Source of the DNA: Amphiura filiformis
Taxonomy: Eukaryota > Echinodermata > Ophiuroidea > Amphilepidida > Amphiuridae
NCBI RefSeq assembly: GCF_039555335.1
Contig: NC_092635.1
Coordinates: forward strand, 51,542,052-51,606,051
Direction of reading: 5' to 3'
Length of the DNA stretch: 64,000 nt
The position numbers were made by a program, and so were the translations under genes. This document shows positions 1 to 9,483 of this stretch, one piece after another; within the stretch, counting starts at the first letter, position 1, and every line of letters begins with the position of its first letter. The notes under the pieces are model-generated. The model ran no database searches. It was not told the origin of the DNA and saw only the letters and a list, made by a program, of their open reading frames with translations.

Positions 1-190
1 CAGCATATTGAAAGTTACAGAATAAAAATACAACATGTTATAAAAGATAAAAACCAACATGCAAATGTAATACATCAATAAATTAATAGACTAATTCGAG
101 TACTCATTTCGGATGTGATCAGGCCAGCTTTCACTACACACAACTGTCACCTCAAGGAATATTCCCTTGTCAGCATCCTACCCATAATAC
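1..190 (-). repeat. Partial 160-bp repeat unit with its flank
   Basis: Bases 1-190 repeat the sequence at about 3985-4160: the same AT-rich lead-in (ACATGTTATAAAAG, ATACATCAATAAATTAATAG) followed by the unit that on the minus strand reads SESWPDHIRN.YSNQS. The copy stops at CCCATAATAC, where the 191-2304 element is inserted. The sequence continues with CAACCATCC at 2309. It is therefore the upstream piece of the array described at 2305-3140. Confidence 0.85.
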
Positions 191-2304
191 TGTCACGGAC
201 CAGGGGTTTTGGAAAATGAATAAAAGTCCGACTTATGACGAAGAGGGACAATTCCCTGGCCGTGGGTAGCGTGGCCTAAAGGAACCGAAACAAAAGGTGA
301 AGTGGCGGGAAAATTTGGATATTATTGAGCAAAGCGAAACACAATAAAGTTCTATTAAAGACAATAAAATATAGCATATCAAACAAAAATATTTAATTAT
401 CAAGTTCATTTTTTTTTTCCATATATTGCACATAATTAATATTTCTATTTCATGATTTTTATTTTATTGATTTGCAAATGTTTTATATAAGCGAACTTTT
501 AGAAAACAAAGACATAATGTTGGCATCAAATGGATTTTAAAAGGAAATGGGCCAAAAATACAAATGAAACCCGACTTGACCAAAGAAAGCAAAACTAACT
601 AAATAAATCCTAAATTAATTACTAACTTAATCTACTGACGGAAACCTAACCTACAAGCTTCAAAATTAATTTAAATAAAGCACAGGCCTTTGCACATTAA
701 TATTTCACAATAAACCAATCACAAAACCACAATAAAACAATAAATGGGCGGGTTCTATCTACAAATCTAAAGCCACCCAATTTGCAACTGAACTTATTTT
801 GGTGCAGGCACAATCCATGGTCGGCAGAAACGGGCGGGCTTTTTATACAGATAGGCGCCCAGCCACCAGTATCTACCGAAGCGTGCAAACAAATAAACAA
901 AAGCTGAATCAGCAACAAAAGCTGAAAAGCTAAATACACATTCAGCGTAATTTACTGAACAAAATTCAGCATGTACTGAAAATTTCAGTGTGCATCACTG
1001 AACAAAATTCAGCATGTGTCGCTGAATTATTCAGCGTATAAATGCACTGAACATTTTTTTATCGAGACACAAAATAATAAAAGGCCTAAAATGTGATTAT
1101 GAAAATCATCACCAAGTCCAATTTCCTACAAGTGTAGGCTTAAAGGACAAGGCAATAAATAATAAAGACCTAAATTAATAATGAAAGCCAAGACCAAGTC
1201 CGATTTCCTACAAGTGTAGGCTTAACGGACAAGGTAATAAACAAAAAAGCACGACAAGGAATGGGTTTTGTGAAAAGGAAGCGGTGACGTTCCAATTACC
1301 TGAAAGGGAAGGTAAAACGTCAACTTCCTAAAAATGCATTCAGAAAAACAAATAAAATTTGGAATTACAAGCAAGCTTATCGTGCAAACAAGTCAGAAAG
1401 GGGATCACCCGGAGTTCAAGACTCCTTTTTAAAGGTGATGCACAAAACTTTTCATGCAGAAATTGCGGCCAACCAAATTTAATATCAATGAATTATGAAG
1501 AAAAAAATATAGGCCTAATTAATTTTCAGAATTAACGAAAAAGATTTTTGCAACTAAATTTCATGTCTCGAGAAAACAAAATTGCATACCAAAATATCTC
1601 CAAACATCCATTTCAAAATCAGTATCAAACATATCCAAAACTTCTACTTCAAATCATCAGAAAACAATTTTTGCAAAGGCCTGAAATTACTGCCAAAGTA
1701 TTCTACACTAATTAAATTCCGTCATCCCTAAAATTACTTTAAACTAACCTAAGAAAAAGACTAAATAAATACCCTAAAATAATTTTTATACAATCTCCGG
1801 TCAAGGAAGGGTTTACAGTTTAAAAATAAATTTTGGTTTTGGATGCCAACATTACTCACATTCATCAGCTTGCATACATCCATTTACACACAAAAATCCT
1901 GCAGGAAAAAATTTGGCCTCACACTCCCATGTATATCCATCTCGTTCAGTCATCCGCTCACATACTCCCCAACTAAAAAGAAACATGAATCAAACTCCTA
2001 AACAAAATAATCCTTTCCAAATCAATACACAGGCAAACAAAAGAGACAATACAGAAAATGCAAGATGCACCAATCACAGAGTGAGAGAAGCAGTGAAGTG
2101 AAGCAAGAGTGAACAATAAAGTAAAAACAGGTGTTCAACAAAAGATGAAATTGAAAGGAGCTGAAAGGTAAAAGGTCAGAAAGTTTCAGATAAAGACAGA
2201 GGGCAGCAGAACAAATCAGTAGAAGTAAAAGCAGAGGGTGATGGCACATCCAACATAAAAAAAATACATTTTTGTAAAATTAATCCAATTATCTATTTGC
2301 GACA
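191..2304. mobile_element. Solo-LTR-like insertion, 2.1 kb, target duplication ATAC
   Basis: The element begins TGTCACGG and ends TTGCGACA, so its tips are short inverted repeats of the TG...CA type. It is flanked on both sides by ATAC (187-190 and 2305-2308). Removing the element and one ATAC rebuilds a perfect junction of the 160-bp repeat (CCCATAATACCAACCATCC). TG...CA ends with a 4-bp duplication are the signature of integrase-inserted LTR elements. No polymerase or integrase frame is seen, so a solo long LTR is the simplest reading. Internally there are two imperfect copies of a CCTACAAGTGTAGGCTTAA segment (about 1117-1155 and 1198-1240) and repeated ATTCAGCATGT motifs (about 940-1040). 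ORFs inside are short and unconvincing. The strand cannot be decided. Confidence 0.8.
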
Positions 2305-3140
2305 ATACCAACCATCCTGTCCCCAACTCGGTTCCAAGATGGTCACAAAGCTACTCTTCTTAGCAGACTGATTCGAGTAGTCATTTCGGATGTGATCAGG
2401 CCAGCTTTCACTACACACAGCTGTTACCTCTCGGGAATATTCCCTTGTTGTCAGCATCTTACCCATAATACCAACCATCCTGTCCCCAACTTGGTTCCAA
2501 GATGGTCACAAAGCTACTCTTCTTAGCAGACTGATTCGAGTACTCATTTCGGATGTGATCAGGCCAGCTTTCACTACACACAGCTGTTACCTCTGGGAAT
2601 GTTCCTTGTTGTCAGCATCTTACCCATAATACCAACCATCCTGTCCCCAACTCGGTTCCAAGATGGTCACAAAGCTACTCTTCTTAGCAGACTGATTCGA
2701 GTAGTCATTTCGGATGTGATCAGGCCAGCTTTCACTACACACAGCTGCCCCCTCTGGGAATGCTCCCTTGTCAGCATCGTACCATAATACCAACCATCCT
2801 GTCCCCAACTTGGTTCCAAGATGGTCACAAAGCTACTCTTCTTAGCAGACTGATTCGAGTACTCATTTCGGATGTGATCAGGCCAGCTTTCACTACACAC
2901 AGCTGTTACCTCTGGGAATGTTCCCTTGTTGTCAGCATCTTACCCATAATACCAACCATCCTGTCCCCAACTCGGTTCCAAGATGGTCACAAAGCTACTC
3001 TTCTTAGCAGACTGATTCGAGTACTCATTTCGGATGTGATCAGGCCAGCTTTCACTACACACAGCTGCCACCTCAAGGAATGTTCCTTTGTCAGCATCCT
3101 ACCCATAATACCAACCATCCTGTCCCCAGCTCAGTTCCAA
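2305..3140 (-). repeat. 160-bp tandem array, block 1, encoding degenerate SH3-like units
   Basis: About six tandem units with a period of 158-163 bp. The anchor ACCATCCTGT occurs at about 2311, 2474, 2635, 2793, 2955 and 3114. On the minus strand a unit reads in order AVCSESWPDHIRNEYSNQ, SAKKSSFVTILEP, SWGQDGWYYG.DAD, NKGTFPEVT. The DGWYYG...KG.FP..AV part matches the C-terminal half of SH3 domains; the ALYDY half is not visible. Most units carry TAA or TAG where a few keep TAC (Tyr) after WYYG, and some have 1-bp frameshifts, so this is not one open frame. The plus-strand frame through the units is open only because the period is close to a multiple of three. I read it as a decayed or non-coding duplicated exon array. 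Confidence 0.75.
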
Positions 3141-3400
3141 GACAAGGGGAATATCCAGCGCTGCAGTAGTGGCACTCATATCCACAGCTGTGGTGGTTGG
3201 GGGTATTATTCGATTGATTGTAACGAAGGCGTTCACCCATATCTTGTATTCTCCTCCTCCTTGTTGATCCGGTTTATTTGTTGGAAAGGTGGCCATCTTA
3301 TTAGTGTGCTTGAATTTGTTGTGTACCACCTTTCCAACATTGTCCCATGTGATTGTGTAATTTGGTAGAGGAACTGAAAAGGCAAATGAAAAGCAAGTGA
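3140..3400 (-). pseudogene. Linker-exon copy 1 (KIWVNAFVTINR type)
   Basis: The minus-strand frame contains NYTITWDNVGKVVHNKF, NKMATFPTNKPDQ, GGEYKIWVNAFVTINR and PPTTTAVDMSATTAALDIP, reading from high to low coordinates into the SH3-like unit at 3114. Three further copies lie at 5650-5920, 6795-6945 and 8395-8660. Recurrence beside the same array suggests that linker and array unit belonged to one duplicated gene segment. I do not recognise the domain. Confidence 0.5.
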
Positions 3401-3490
3401 AAAAGCCCAATGATTGCTCAAACATTAACTTTCATACTTCGAAAAATTAACAATGAACAGAAAGTGTGATAAAATGTTTATTTGTATTAC

Positions 3491-3947
3491 CTGTCGCTTG
3501 CAACCAGCAATCCAAAGCTGTAAACTATTTATTTTCTGAAATTTGGTGAGGAACTGCTTGTTGTGGTTATTCGCCATGATTGAAAGTACGGCACCGCGGG
3601 TACTTGTTGCTGCTGCCTTCTCCTGTGACAAAGGTGTCTTGCTCGCAGTTGTTTGCTTCTGAGTGGCCCCCTTTAGCGCCGCAAATAAAGTTGGGCATTT
3701 TATTTTTGCCTCCCTGTTAACGGCCTTCATGTTGTATCCCCCGAAGTCCAATGGTTCTTTGGGCCGGGTTCTGAGGACGCTGTCGTTGTCACCGAGGCTG
3801 TTGATCTCTTTCCCGACGACAGTCTTCACCTTCTTCTCGCCTTCCAGGGAGACTATGACGGTGGAGCTTCATCAATCCCTGGTAGTAGCGGCCTTTTGTG
3901 AGGTCTGCCGATGCTCTCCCAATCATGCCAAGTCTCTTAGGCTGAGT
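3491..3947 (-). pseudogene. Exon-like fragment of an unrecognised gene, frameshifted
   Basis: Read on the minus strand, a 3' splice site (ATTATATTATTCAG then ACTCAGCC) opens the segment at 3947. A 5' splice site (CGACAG then GTAATAC) closes it at 3491. The upstream part reads PKRLGMIGRASADLTKGRYY and the downstream part GKEINSLGDNDSVLRTRP, ..FGGYNMKAVNREAKIKCP, TLFAALKGATQKQ, LWIAGCKRQ. The two parts sit in different frames, with the shift near 3800-3830, so this copy is broken. The sequence resembles a repeated, uncharacterised family that I associate from memory with transposon-rich animal genomes. That link is a guess. The splice signals and the length of coherent coding sequence are directly visible. 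Confidence 0.5.
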
Positions 3948-4076
3948 CTGAATAATATAATATATCAAAGAGGATGATAATAGCAACATATTGAAAGTTA
4001 CAGAATAAAAATACAACATGTTATAAAAGTTAAAAACCAACATGTAAACGTAATACATCAATAAATTAATAGACTG

Positions 4077-5655
4077 ATTCGAGTACTCATTTCGGATGTG
4101 ATCAGGCCAGCTTTCACTACACACAGCTGTCACCTCTGGGAATGTTCCTTTGTCGGCATTCTACCACTAATACCAACCATCCTGTCCCCAACTCGGTTCC
4201 AAGATGGTCACAAAGCTACTCTTCTTAGCAGACTGATTTGAGTACTCATTTCGGATGTGATCAGGCCAGCTTTCACTACACACAGCTGTTACCTCTGGGA
4301 ATGTTCCCTTGTTGTCAGCATCGTACCCATAATACCAACCATCCTGTCCCCAACTCGGTTCCAAGATGGTCACAAAGCTACTCTTCTTAGCAGACTGATT
4401 CGAGTAGTCATTTCGGATGTGATCAGGCCAGCTTTCACCACACACAGCTGTTACCTCTGGGAATGTTCCCTTGTTGTCAGCATCTTACCCATAATACCAA
4501 CCATCCTGTCCCCAACTCGGTTTCAAGATGGTCACAATTAAAGCTACTCTTCTTAGCAGACTGATTCGAGTACTCATTTCGGATGTGATCAGGCCAGCTT
4601 TCACTACACACAGCTGTTACCTCTGGGAATGTTCCCTTGTTGTCAGCATTTTACCCATAATACCAACCATCCTGTCCCCAACTCGGTTCCAAGATGGTCA
4701 CAAAGCTACTCTTCTTAGCAAACTGATTCGAGTAGTCATTTCGGATGTAATCAGGCCAGCTTTCACTACACACAGCTGCCCCCTCTGGGAATGCTCCCTT
4801 GTCAGCATCGTACCTTAATACCAACCATCCTGTCCCCAACTCGGTTCCAAGATGGTCACAAAGCTACTCTTCTTAGCAGACTGATTCGAGTAGTCATTTC
4901 GGATGTGATCAGGCCAGCTTTCACTACACACAGCTGTTACCTCTGGGAATGTTCCCTTGTTGTCAGCATCTTACCCATAATACCAACCATCCTGTCCCCA
5001 ACTCGGTTCCAAGATGGTCACAAAGCTACTCTTCTTAGCAGACTGATTCGAGTACTCATTTCGGATGTGATCAGGCCAGCTTTCACTACACACAGCTGTT
5101 ACCTCTGGGAATGTTCCCTTGTTGTCAGCATCTTACCCATAATACCAACCATCCTGTCCCCAACTCGGTTCCAAGATGGTCACAAAGCTACTCTTCTTAG
5201 CAGACTGATTCGAGTAGTCATTTCGGATGTGATCAGGCCAGCTTTCACTACACACAGCTGTTACCTCTGGGAATGTTCCCTTGTTGTCAGCATCTTACCC
5301 ATAATACCAACCATCCTGTCCCCAACTTGGTTCCAAGATGGTCACAAAGCTACTCTTCTTAGCAGACTGATTGGAGTATTCATTTCGGATGTGATCAGGC
5401 CAGCTTTCACCACACACAGCTGTTACCTCTGGGAATGTTCCCTTGTTGTCAGCATCTTACCCATAATACCAACCATCCTGTCCCCAACTCGGTTCCAAGA
5501 TGGTCACAAAGCTACTCTTCTTAGCAGACTGATTCGAGTACTCATTTCGGATGTAATCAGGCCAGCTTTCACTACACACAGCTGCCCCCTCTGGGAATGT
5601 TCCCTTGTCAGCATCGTACCTTAATACCAACCATCCTGTCCCCAACTCAGTTCCA
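4077..5655 (-). repeat. 160-bp tandem array, block 2, encoding degenerate SH3-like units
   Basis: About ten more copies of the unit described at 2305-3140, with periods of about 159-166 bp. One unit keeps an intact WYYGYDADNKGTFPEV (codon TAC, about 4300-4345). Most have TAA at the Tyr codon. Units near 4805 and 5612 have a 1-bp shift, reading WLVLRYDADKG. Copies are nearly identical, which points to recent amplification or gene conversion. The array joins linker-exon copy 2 at about 5655. An 831-bp plus-strand open frame (4791-5624) is a by-product of the period and has no independent protein signature. Confidence 0.8.
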
Positions 5656-5925
5656 AGTTGGTCGATCAGGGGAATATCCAGCGCTGCGGTAGTGGCACTC
5701 ATATTCACAGCTGTGGTGGTTGGGGGGTTAATTCTATTTATTGTAACGAACGCATTCACCCATATCTTGTATTCTCCTCCTCGTTGATCCGGTTTATTTG
5801 TTAGAAAGGTGGCCATCTTATTAGTGTGTTCGAATTTCTTGTGTACCACCTTTCCAACATTGTCCCATGTGATTGTGTAATTTGGTGGAGGAACTGAAAA
5901 GGCAAATGAAAAGAATGTGATAAAT
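5655..5925 (-). pseudogene. Linker-exon copy 2
   Basis: The minus-strand frame reads PPPNYTITWDNVGKVVHKKF, EHTNKMATFLTNKPDQ, GGEYKIWVNAFVTINRINPP, then TTTAVNMSATTAALDIPLI, and continues into the array. It is close to copy 1 at 3140-3400 but differs by several substitutions. The open frame runs about 170 codons from 5981 into the first SH3-like unit at 5457, the longest uninterrupted linker-plus-unit reading in the window. Confidence 0.5.
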
Positions 5926-6117
5926 AAGTAATATTTCAAAGTCCTTTCATCAGTAGTAAGATGTTTGCTTAATCTGACCAATAGCAGCTCAGAAGACTAC
6001 ATCCCAAAATCCATAGGAATGACTAAAATATATTTTTGATGAACCATGGATAAAATGTCATCGTTGAAATTTGGCCTTATTAGGTCTTAGTTAAACAAAT
6101 CAAAATAACTTACAAAG

Positions 6118-6285
6118 GTTCTCTTCTTAGCAGAATCCTGAGAGTATTTGTCGACGATATGGTCGGACAAGGTTTTTCCCACATACATGTACAGCCATGA
6201 TCTCTGTGAATGTTCCCTTGTCGGCATCATATCATAATACCAACCATCCTATCCCCAACTCGGTTCCAAGATGGTCAATCAGGCA
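6118..6285 (-). pseudogene. Diverged single SH3-like repeat unit with splice donor
   Basis: An isolated, much more diverged copy of the array unit. Minus-strand residues GKTLSDHIVDKYSQDSAKKR align with SESWPDHIRNEYSNQSAKKS, keeping DHI...YS..SAKK. The sequence after the Lys-Lys pair reads CTTT then GTAAGT, a strong 5' splice site absent from the array copies (CTTTGTGACC). This may be the ancestral exon boundary. The WYY part (about 6230-6260) is present but the frame is disturbed. The unit ends at GTTCCAAGATGGTCAATCAG, shared with the unit at 8340. Confidence 0.5.
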
Positions 6286-6336
6286 GAATGTTGGCAAGGG
6301 AAATATCCAGCACTGCAGTAGTGGCATTCATATCAA

Positions 6337-6600
6337 CAATTCTTAAACACTTGAAAACATTCCTGCAATCTTATTGGTTCTTACCCGTGTGATATGACAC
6401 GATATCACACGGGTTAGCACGCATGCATCGACGCGACACGCTGCATTACACGCTATTTAAACCAATCAAGGCGCATACCAATAACGGGACTGATCAATTT
6501 TTAAGCCCTAGGTATAATTCCTTGCAAAATGTGGGATTTAATTTGATTATAATTGGTAATACTTATGATATTTTTATTTGAATTGAAGTGTTTAAGAATG
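6337..6600. repeat. Inverted-repeat element with internal perfect hairpin
   Basis: Short terminal inverted repeats (ATTCTTAAACACTT at the left, AAGTGTTTAAGAAT at the right) bound about 260 bp. Inside, ACCCGTGTGATAT and ATATCACACGGGT form a 13-bp perfect stem with a 7-base spacer (about 6386-6418). Its right tip overlaps the foldback element that follows. It is probably a non-autonomous transposon; no target duplication was identified. Confidence 0.5.
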
Positions 6601-6796
6601 AGAATAAAGGTATTGTTTTTGGCCCCTTTCGTGCATCTATCGTCTCATATAACACGGGCTACCTCATTATTTTTAGCGTAAAGCAACTCGGCTTCGCCTC
6701 ATTTGTTTTACTTAAAATAATGATGTCGCCCGTGTTATATGAGACGATAGATGCACTCCAGGGGCCAAAAACAATACCTTTATTCTCATTCTTGTA
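6594..6796. mobile_element. Foldback (palindromic) MITE inside linker-exon copy 3
   Basis: Two inverted arms of about 75-80 bp (AAGAATGAGAATAAAGGTAT ... GCATCTATCGTCTCATATAA and its complement) flank a short loop of about 45 bp containing AGCAACTCGGCTTCGCCTC. The right arm abuts TGTAGTGGTTGGGGGG, so the element broke the linker-exon copy at its NPPTTT end. The two opposing 60-69 codon ORFs across it mirror each other and are palindrome artefacts. Confidence 0.75.
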
Positions 6797-6945
6797 GTGG
6801 TTGGGGGGTTGATACGGTTCACTGTAACAAATGCGTTGGCCCATAATCTTGTATTGTCCTGTTGGACCTGTTTATTCATTGGAATGGTTGCGATCTGATT
6901 GGAGTATTCAAATTTCTTGTGTACCACCTTTCCAACATTTTGCAC
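6797..6945 (-). pseudogene. Linker-exon copy 3, truncated by a foldback element
   Basis: The minus-strand frame reads NVGKVVHKKFEYSNQIATIP, MNKQVQQDNTRLWANAFVTV, NRINPPTTT, then runs into the foldback arm. Compared with the other copies, the Gly-Gly-Glu-Tyr-Lys motif is replaced by Asp-Asn-Thr-Arg. It is more diverged than copies 1 and 2. Confidence 0.5.
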
Positions 6946-7040
6946 TTTTTGCAGTAGAATATAGAAAAAGCTGGGCCAGTAAATTTATTGCAGGGCCAGT
7001 GGATTTGCCATTTCACTGGCCCGGAGGGTGAGTAGAAAAA

Positions 7041-7760
7041 TTAAACCAAAGTCTGTCCCTGATTCCTAATGCAGTTTGTTATACTATCAACACCTTCAAA
7101 GTATATGATACGATAACGTTCTTTTGATGTTGCGGGATGAAAGCCTGACGATGTACTGAGACGACTTGGAGGGTTTTTGGGTCTGGGTTTCTGTGGTTCC
7201 CCAAGTTTAAGCTTTTCGTCATCACTCGTCACATTCACCCAAAAACTGTGGAAGTTGTTTCGAAGTCCATTCAGAGTTTTTATTGTCATTTCCGTGACCC
7301 GTTGCCCTTCTGATGCAGACATATTTGTTGTTTGCAACGTGTTGCTTAAATTGTCACTGTGCCTGAGAATATGCTCTCCAAGCCGTACTCCATAATAGAA
7401 ATCAAATGATTGCATGTGTGGTGCTATACCCCTGATCTTGAGTCCAGAATCAAGATTTACATCAGGATCCTCACAGCATTTATGAAATGTTTTTGAAGCG
7501 TTTGGTAGTTCTCAAGAATTCCTCTCAGAGCCTTGGCTTTGACAGTCCATCTTGTGGCGCACATCTTTGACAGATTAGGTGCTGACGATTTGTCATGTGA
7601 CAGTTGCTCGTCTTCATCATCTGTGTGTCGTCTGTGTCAATTCTGTCCTCTAAAAGTACTGAATTTTTCCCCAGCTGTTTCAGTTCACTAAATAAGGCAC
7701 TGCGTTTTGGAGAGTCTTTTATTAGTTTAATTATTTCGTTTCTGTCTGGAGTGCAGCGTG
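7041..7760 (-). pseudogene. hAT-type transposase fragment (C-terminal half)
   Basis: Minus-strand fragments read in order DSPKRSALFSELKQL (about 7715), TVKAKALRGILENYQTLQKH (about 7530), SFDFYYGVRLGEHILRHSDN, LSNTLQ..MSASEG, FHSFW, and YRIIYFEGVDSITNCI (7090-7410). From memory these match the conserved C-terminal part of hAT transposases of the ZMYM1/THAP0-like group (cysteine then TRWTVR, CLGQ.LL.HSDNLS, IYFEALD). The reading is split over at least three frames, so the gene is dead. It abuts a pogo-like fragment at about 7755. Confidence 0.6.
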
Positions 7761-7990
7761 CATTGGGAATGAAATGATTCATGAACTGTAAGAAAGCTTG
7801 TACATTGATCCATCCTGATCTTGTAGTTGCACCTATGCACCCTGCTGGTGCCCCACGTGTGAAGTGTTCACGGTAGTTGACTCATGTTAATAAGATGGGT
7901 GTTGATAAACCACTTATTTCCACTTACACCAACAATTTCTTTATCAGGAATTTTCTCTGCATATTTCTTATCGATAGTGTCATGGGGGTT
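7755..7990 (-). pseudogene. pogo/Tigger-like DDE transposase fragment
   Basis: Read from about 7870 down, the minus strand gives TRGAPAGCIGATTRSGWIN, then VQAFLQFMNHFIPNARCTPD. From memory this resembles the stretch of pogo/Tigger-type DDE transposases in which a GxPxG..SGW motif precedes a W/F-rich helix and the second catalytic region. The DNH motif expected just after is absent: the frame switches to the hAT-like fragment. The upstream sequence KKYAEKIPDKEIVGVSGNKW (about 7900-7980) may be part of the same relic. Confidence 0.45.
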
Positions 7991-8046
7991 TCTTGTAAAC
8001 TTCTGTTATGATAAACATGTTTGAATTTTGGTACACTCCATTCATC

Positions 8047-8350
8047 CCTCTTCTTAGCAGACTGACTGGAGTATTCATTTCGGATGTGATCAGGCCAGCT
8101 TTCACTACACACAGCTGTCACCTCTGGGAATGTTCCCTTGTTGTCAGCATCTTACCCATAATACCAACCATCCTGCCCCCAACTCGGTTCCAAGATGGTC
8201 ACAAAGCTACTCTTCTTAGCAGACTGATTCGAGTACTCATTTCGGATGTGATCAGGCCAGCTTTCACCACACACAGCTGTTACCTCTGGGAATGTTCCCT
8301 TTGTCAGCATCGTACCATAATACCAACCATCCTGTCCCCAACTCGGTTCC
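8047..8350 (-). repeat. 160-bp SH3-like array, block 3 (two units)
   Basis: Two more units of the array described at 2305-3140, starting in SAKK at about 8052 and ending in the truncated GTTCCAAGATGGTCAATCAG junction. The first has TAA at the Tyr codon and the second has a 1-bp deletion there. They are separated from blocks 1 and 2 by the hAT/pogo fragments and palindromes, so the array has been broken up by insertions or rearrangement. Confidence 0.7.
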
Positions 8351-8394
8351 AAGATGGTCAATCAGGCAGAATGTTGGCATGGTGAATATCCAGC

Positions 8395-8665
8395 ACTGCA
8401 CTTGGCATTCATATCATCAAATGTAGTGGTTGGGGGGTTGATACGGTTCCTTCTCCTTACTTTGCTTTTCTTTCCTAGCTTGTTCCGCCTCTTTTTTCTT
8501 TTTGGCTTGTTCTTTCTCCTTCTCCTTTCTTTGTTTTTCTTTCCGAGCTTGTTCCGCCTCTGTAGCAAATGCATTGGCCCACATCTTATATTGTCCTCCT
8601 CCATGTTGGTCCTTTTTATTCGTTGGAATGGTTGCGATCTGATTGGACACAAAATAAACATAAAG
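8395..8665 (-). pseudogene. Linker-exon copy 4 with Lys/Glu-rich expansion
   Basis: The minus-strand frame reads SNQIATIPTNKKDQHGGGQY, KMWANAFATEAEQARKEKQR, KEKEKEQAKKKKEAEQARKE, KQSKEKEPYQPPNHY. The first part aligns with the other linker copies up to WANAF. A charged insertion of about 33 residues, with two EAEQARKEKQ repeats, then replaces VTINRI before PPN. It is strongly predicted as a coiled coil or single alpha helix. The DNA is a short imperfect direct repeat. Confidence 0.5.
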
Positions 8666-8699
8666 AAAAAGAAAACATTACCATTGGCATAATCCAATA

Positions 8700-9115
8700 A
8701 CTTTTGACTGCTGTCCTTCAGCAAGTGTTCCATCAGGACCCTTCACCCTTCAGCTGCTTTGACTTATGCAGGTCGTCGTGCGTTTTAGAGAGCTGAAGTT
8801 CGGTTGAGTGTAACTGATCTTGCAGGGTTGAGATTTGGCGCTCCTTCTCGAGCAGCAAAGCATCTTGGTGTTGTTGGGAAGCCTAACACTTTGCGAGAGA
8901 TTGCTGTAGTGAAAGTTTATCAGCTTGGTACTCAGTATGCCTACTCTTGATCAGTTGCTGCATATCTGTGCATAGTTTATGGCGTTAATCATCCTGACTA
9001 GCACCTTTCTTTGGACATTTGGACAGCTCAGCCAATCTAGTGGAGAGGTACGCATTCGCGGTGGACAACTTAGAGTTTTCTTGTTTAGCAATATCTAGAT
9101 CTGTTTGTATTATGT
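8700..9115 (-). pseudogene. Decayed coiled-coil segment
   Basis: A heptad-like minus-strand reading with internal stops: IQTDLDIAKQENSKLSTANA, YLSTRLAELSKCPKKGASQD, RHKLCTDMQQLIKSRHTEYQ, ADKLSLQQSLA, then QDALLLEKERQISTLQDQL, HSTELQLSKTHDDLHKSKQL. A related segment lies at about 25090-25330 beside a DDE_4 transposase relic (LHKLRTDIEQLMKARHQQWE). This suggests the coiled coil belongs to the same transposon family as that transposase. At least two stops break it here. Confidence 0.45.
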
Positions 9116-9483
9116 GGCGCTAGGCGCTTAAGGTTATTAATTATTTTAAACTGTTGTGATTAAGTAGTTCACAGCATCCTACGAATGGTAGTAAGCTTTG
9201 GCAAAAACTGCATTGCTCAATTCATGGCGAGTGTGTAGAAGAATTAAAATATCACAGATATACTTTTATAGGTGTTGCGGTTCTTGAGTTACGTTGTAAA
9301 GAGGGCTGAAACAACAACACTTTTGTAAAACGTACATAATTCATTAACAACAATACATTAAGCAAGTTTGCAAAGTATATGATTTGTAGAATGAACTTTT
9401 GCAAAACACCAATGTGTTATTTTTCAATAATATATTGATCTACATAATGAAAATCGATTTTTAGGTTGCTTCGACCAACAATA
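9116..9483. other. No recognisable feature
   Basis: AT-rich sequence between the coiled-coil relic and the 240-bp array. No splice-flanked frame, inverted repeat or family motif was seen. Confidence 0.5.

Noticed and set aside
2760..3368. Plus-strand 202-codon repeat ORF, and a similar 277-codon ORF at 4791-5624
   Set aside because: Open only because the array period is near a multiple of three. The protein-like signature, linker exons and splice signals are on the minus strand.
4791..5624. Intact multi-SH3 protein
   Set aside because: Almost every unit has a stop or frameshift on the minus strand and the ALYDY half of SH3 is missing.
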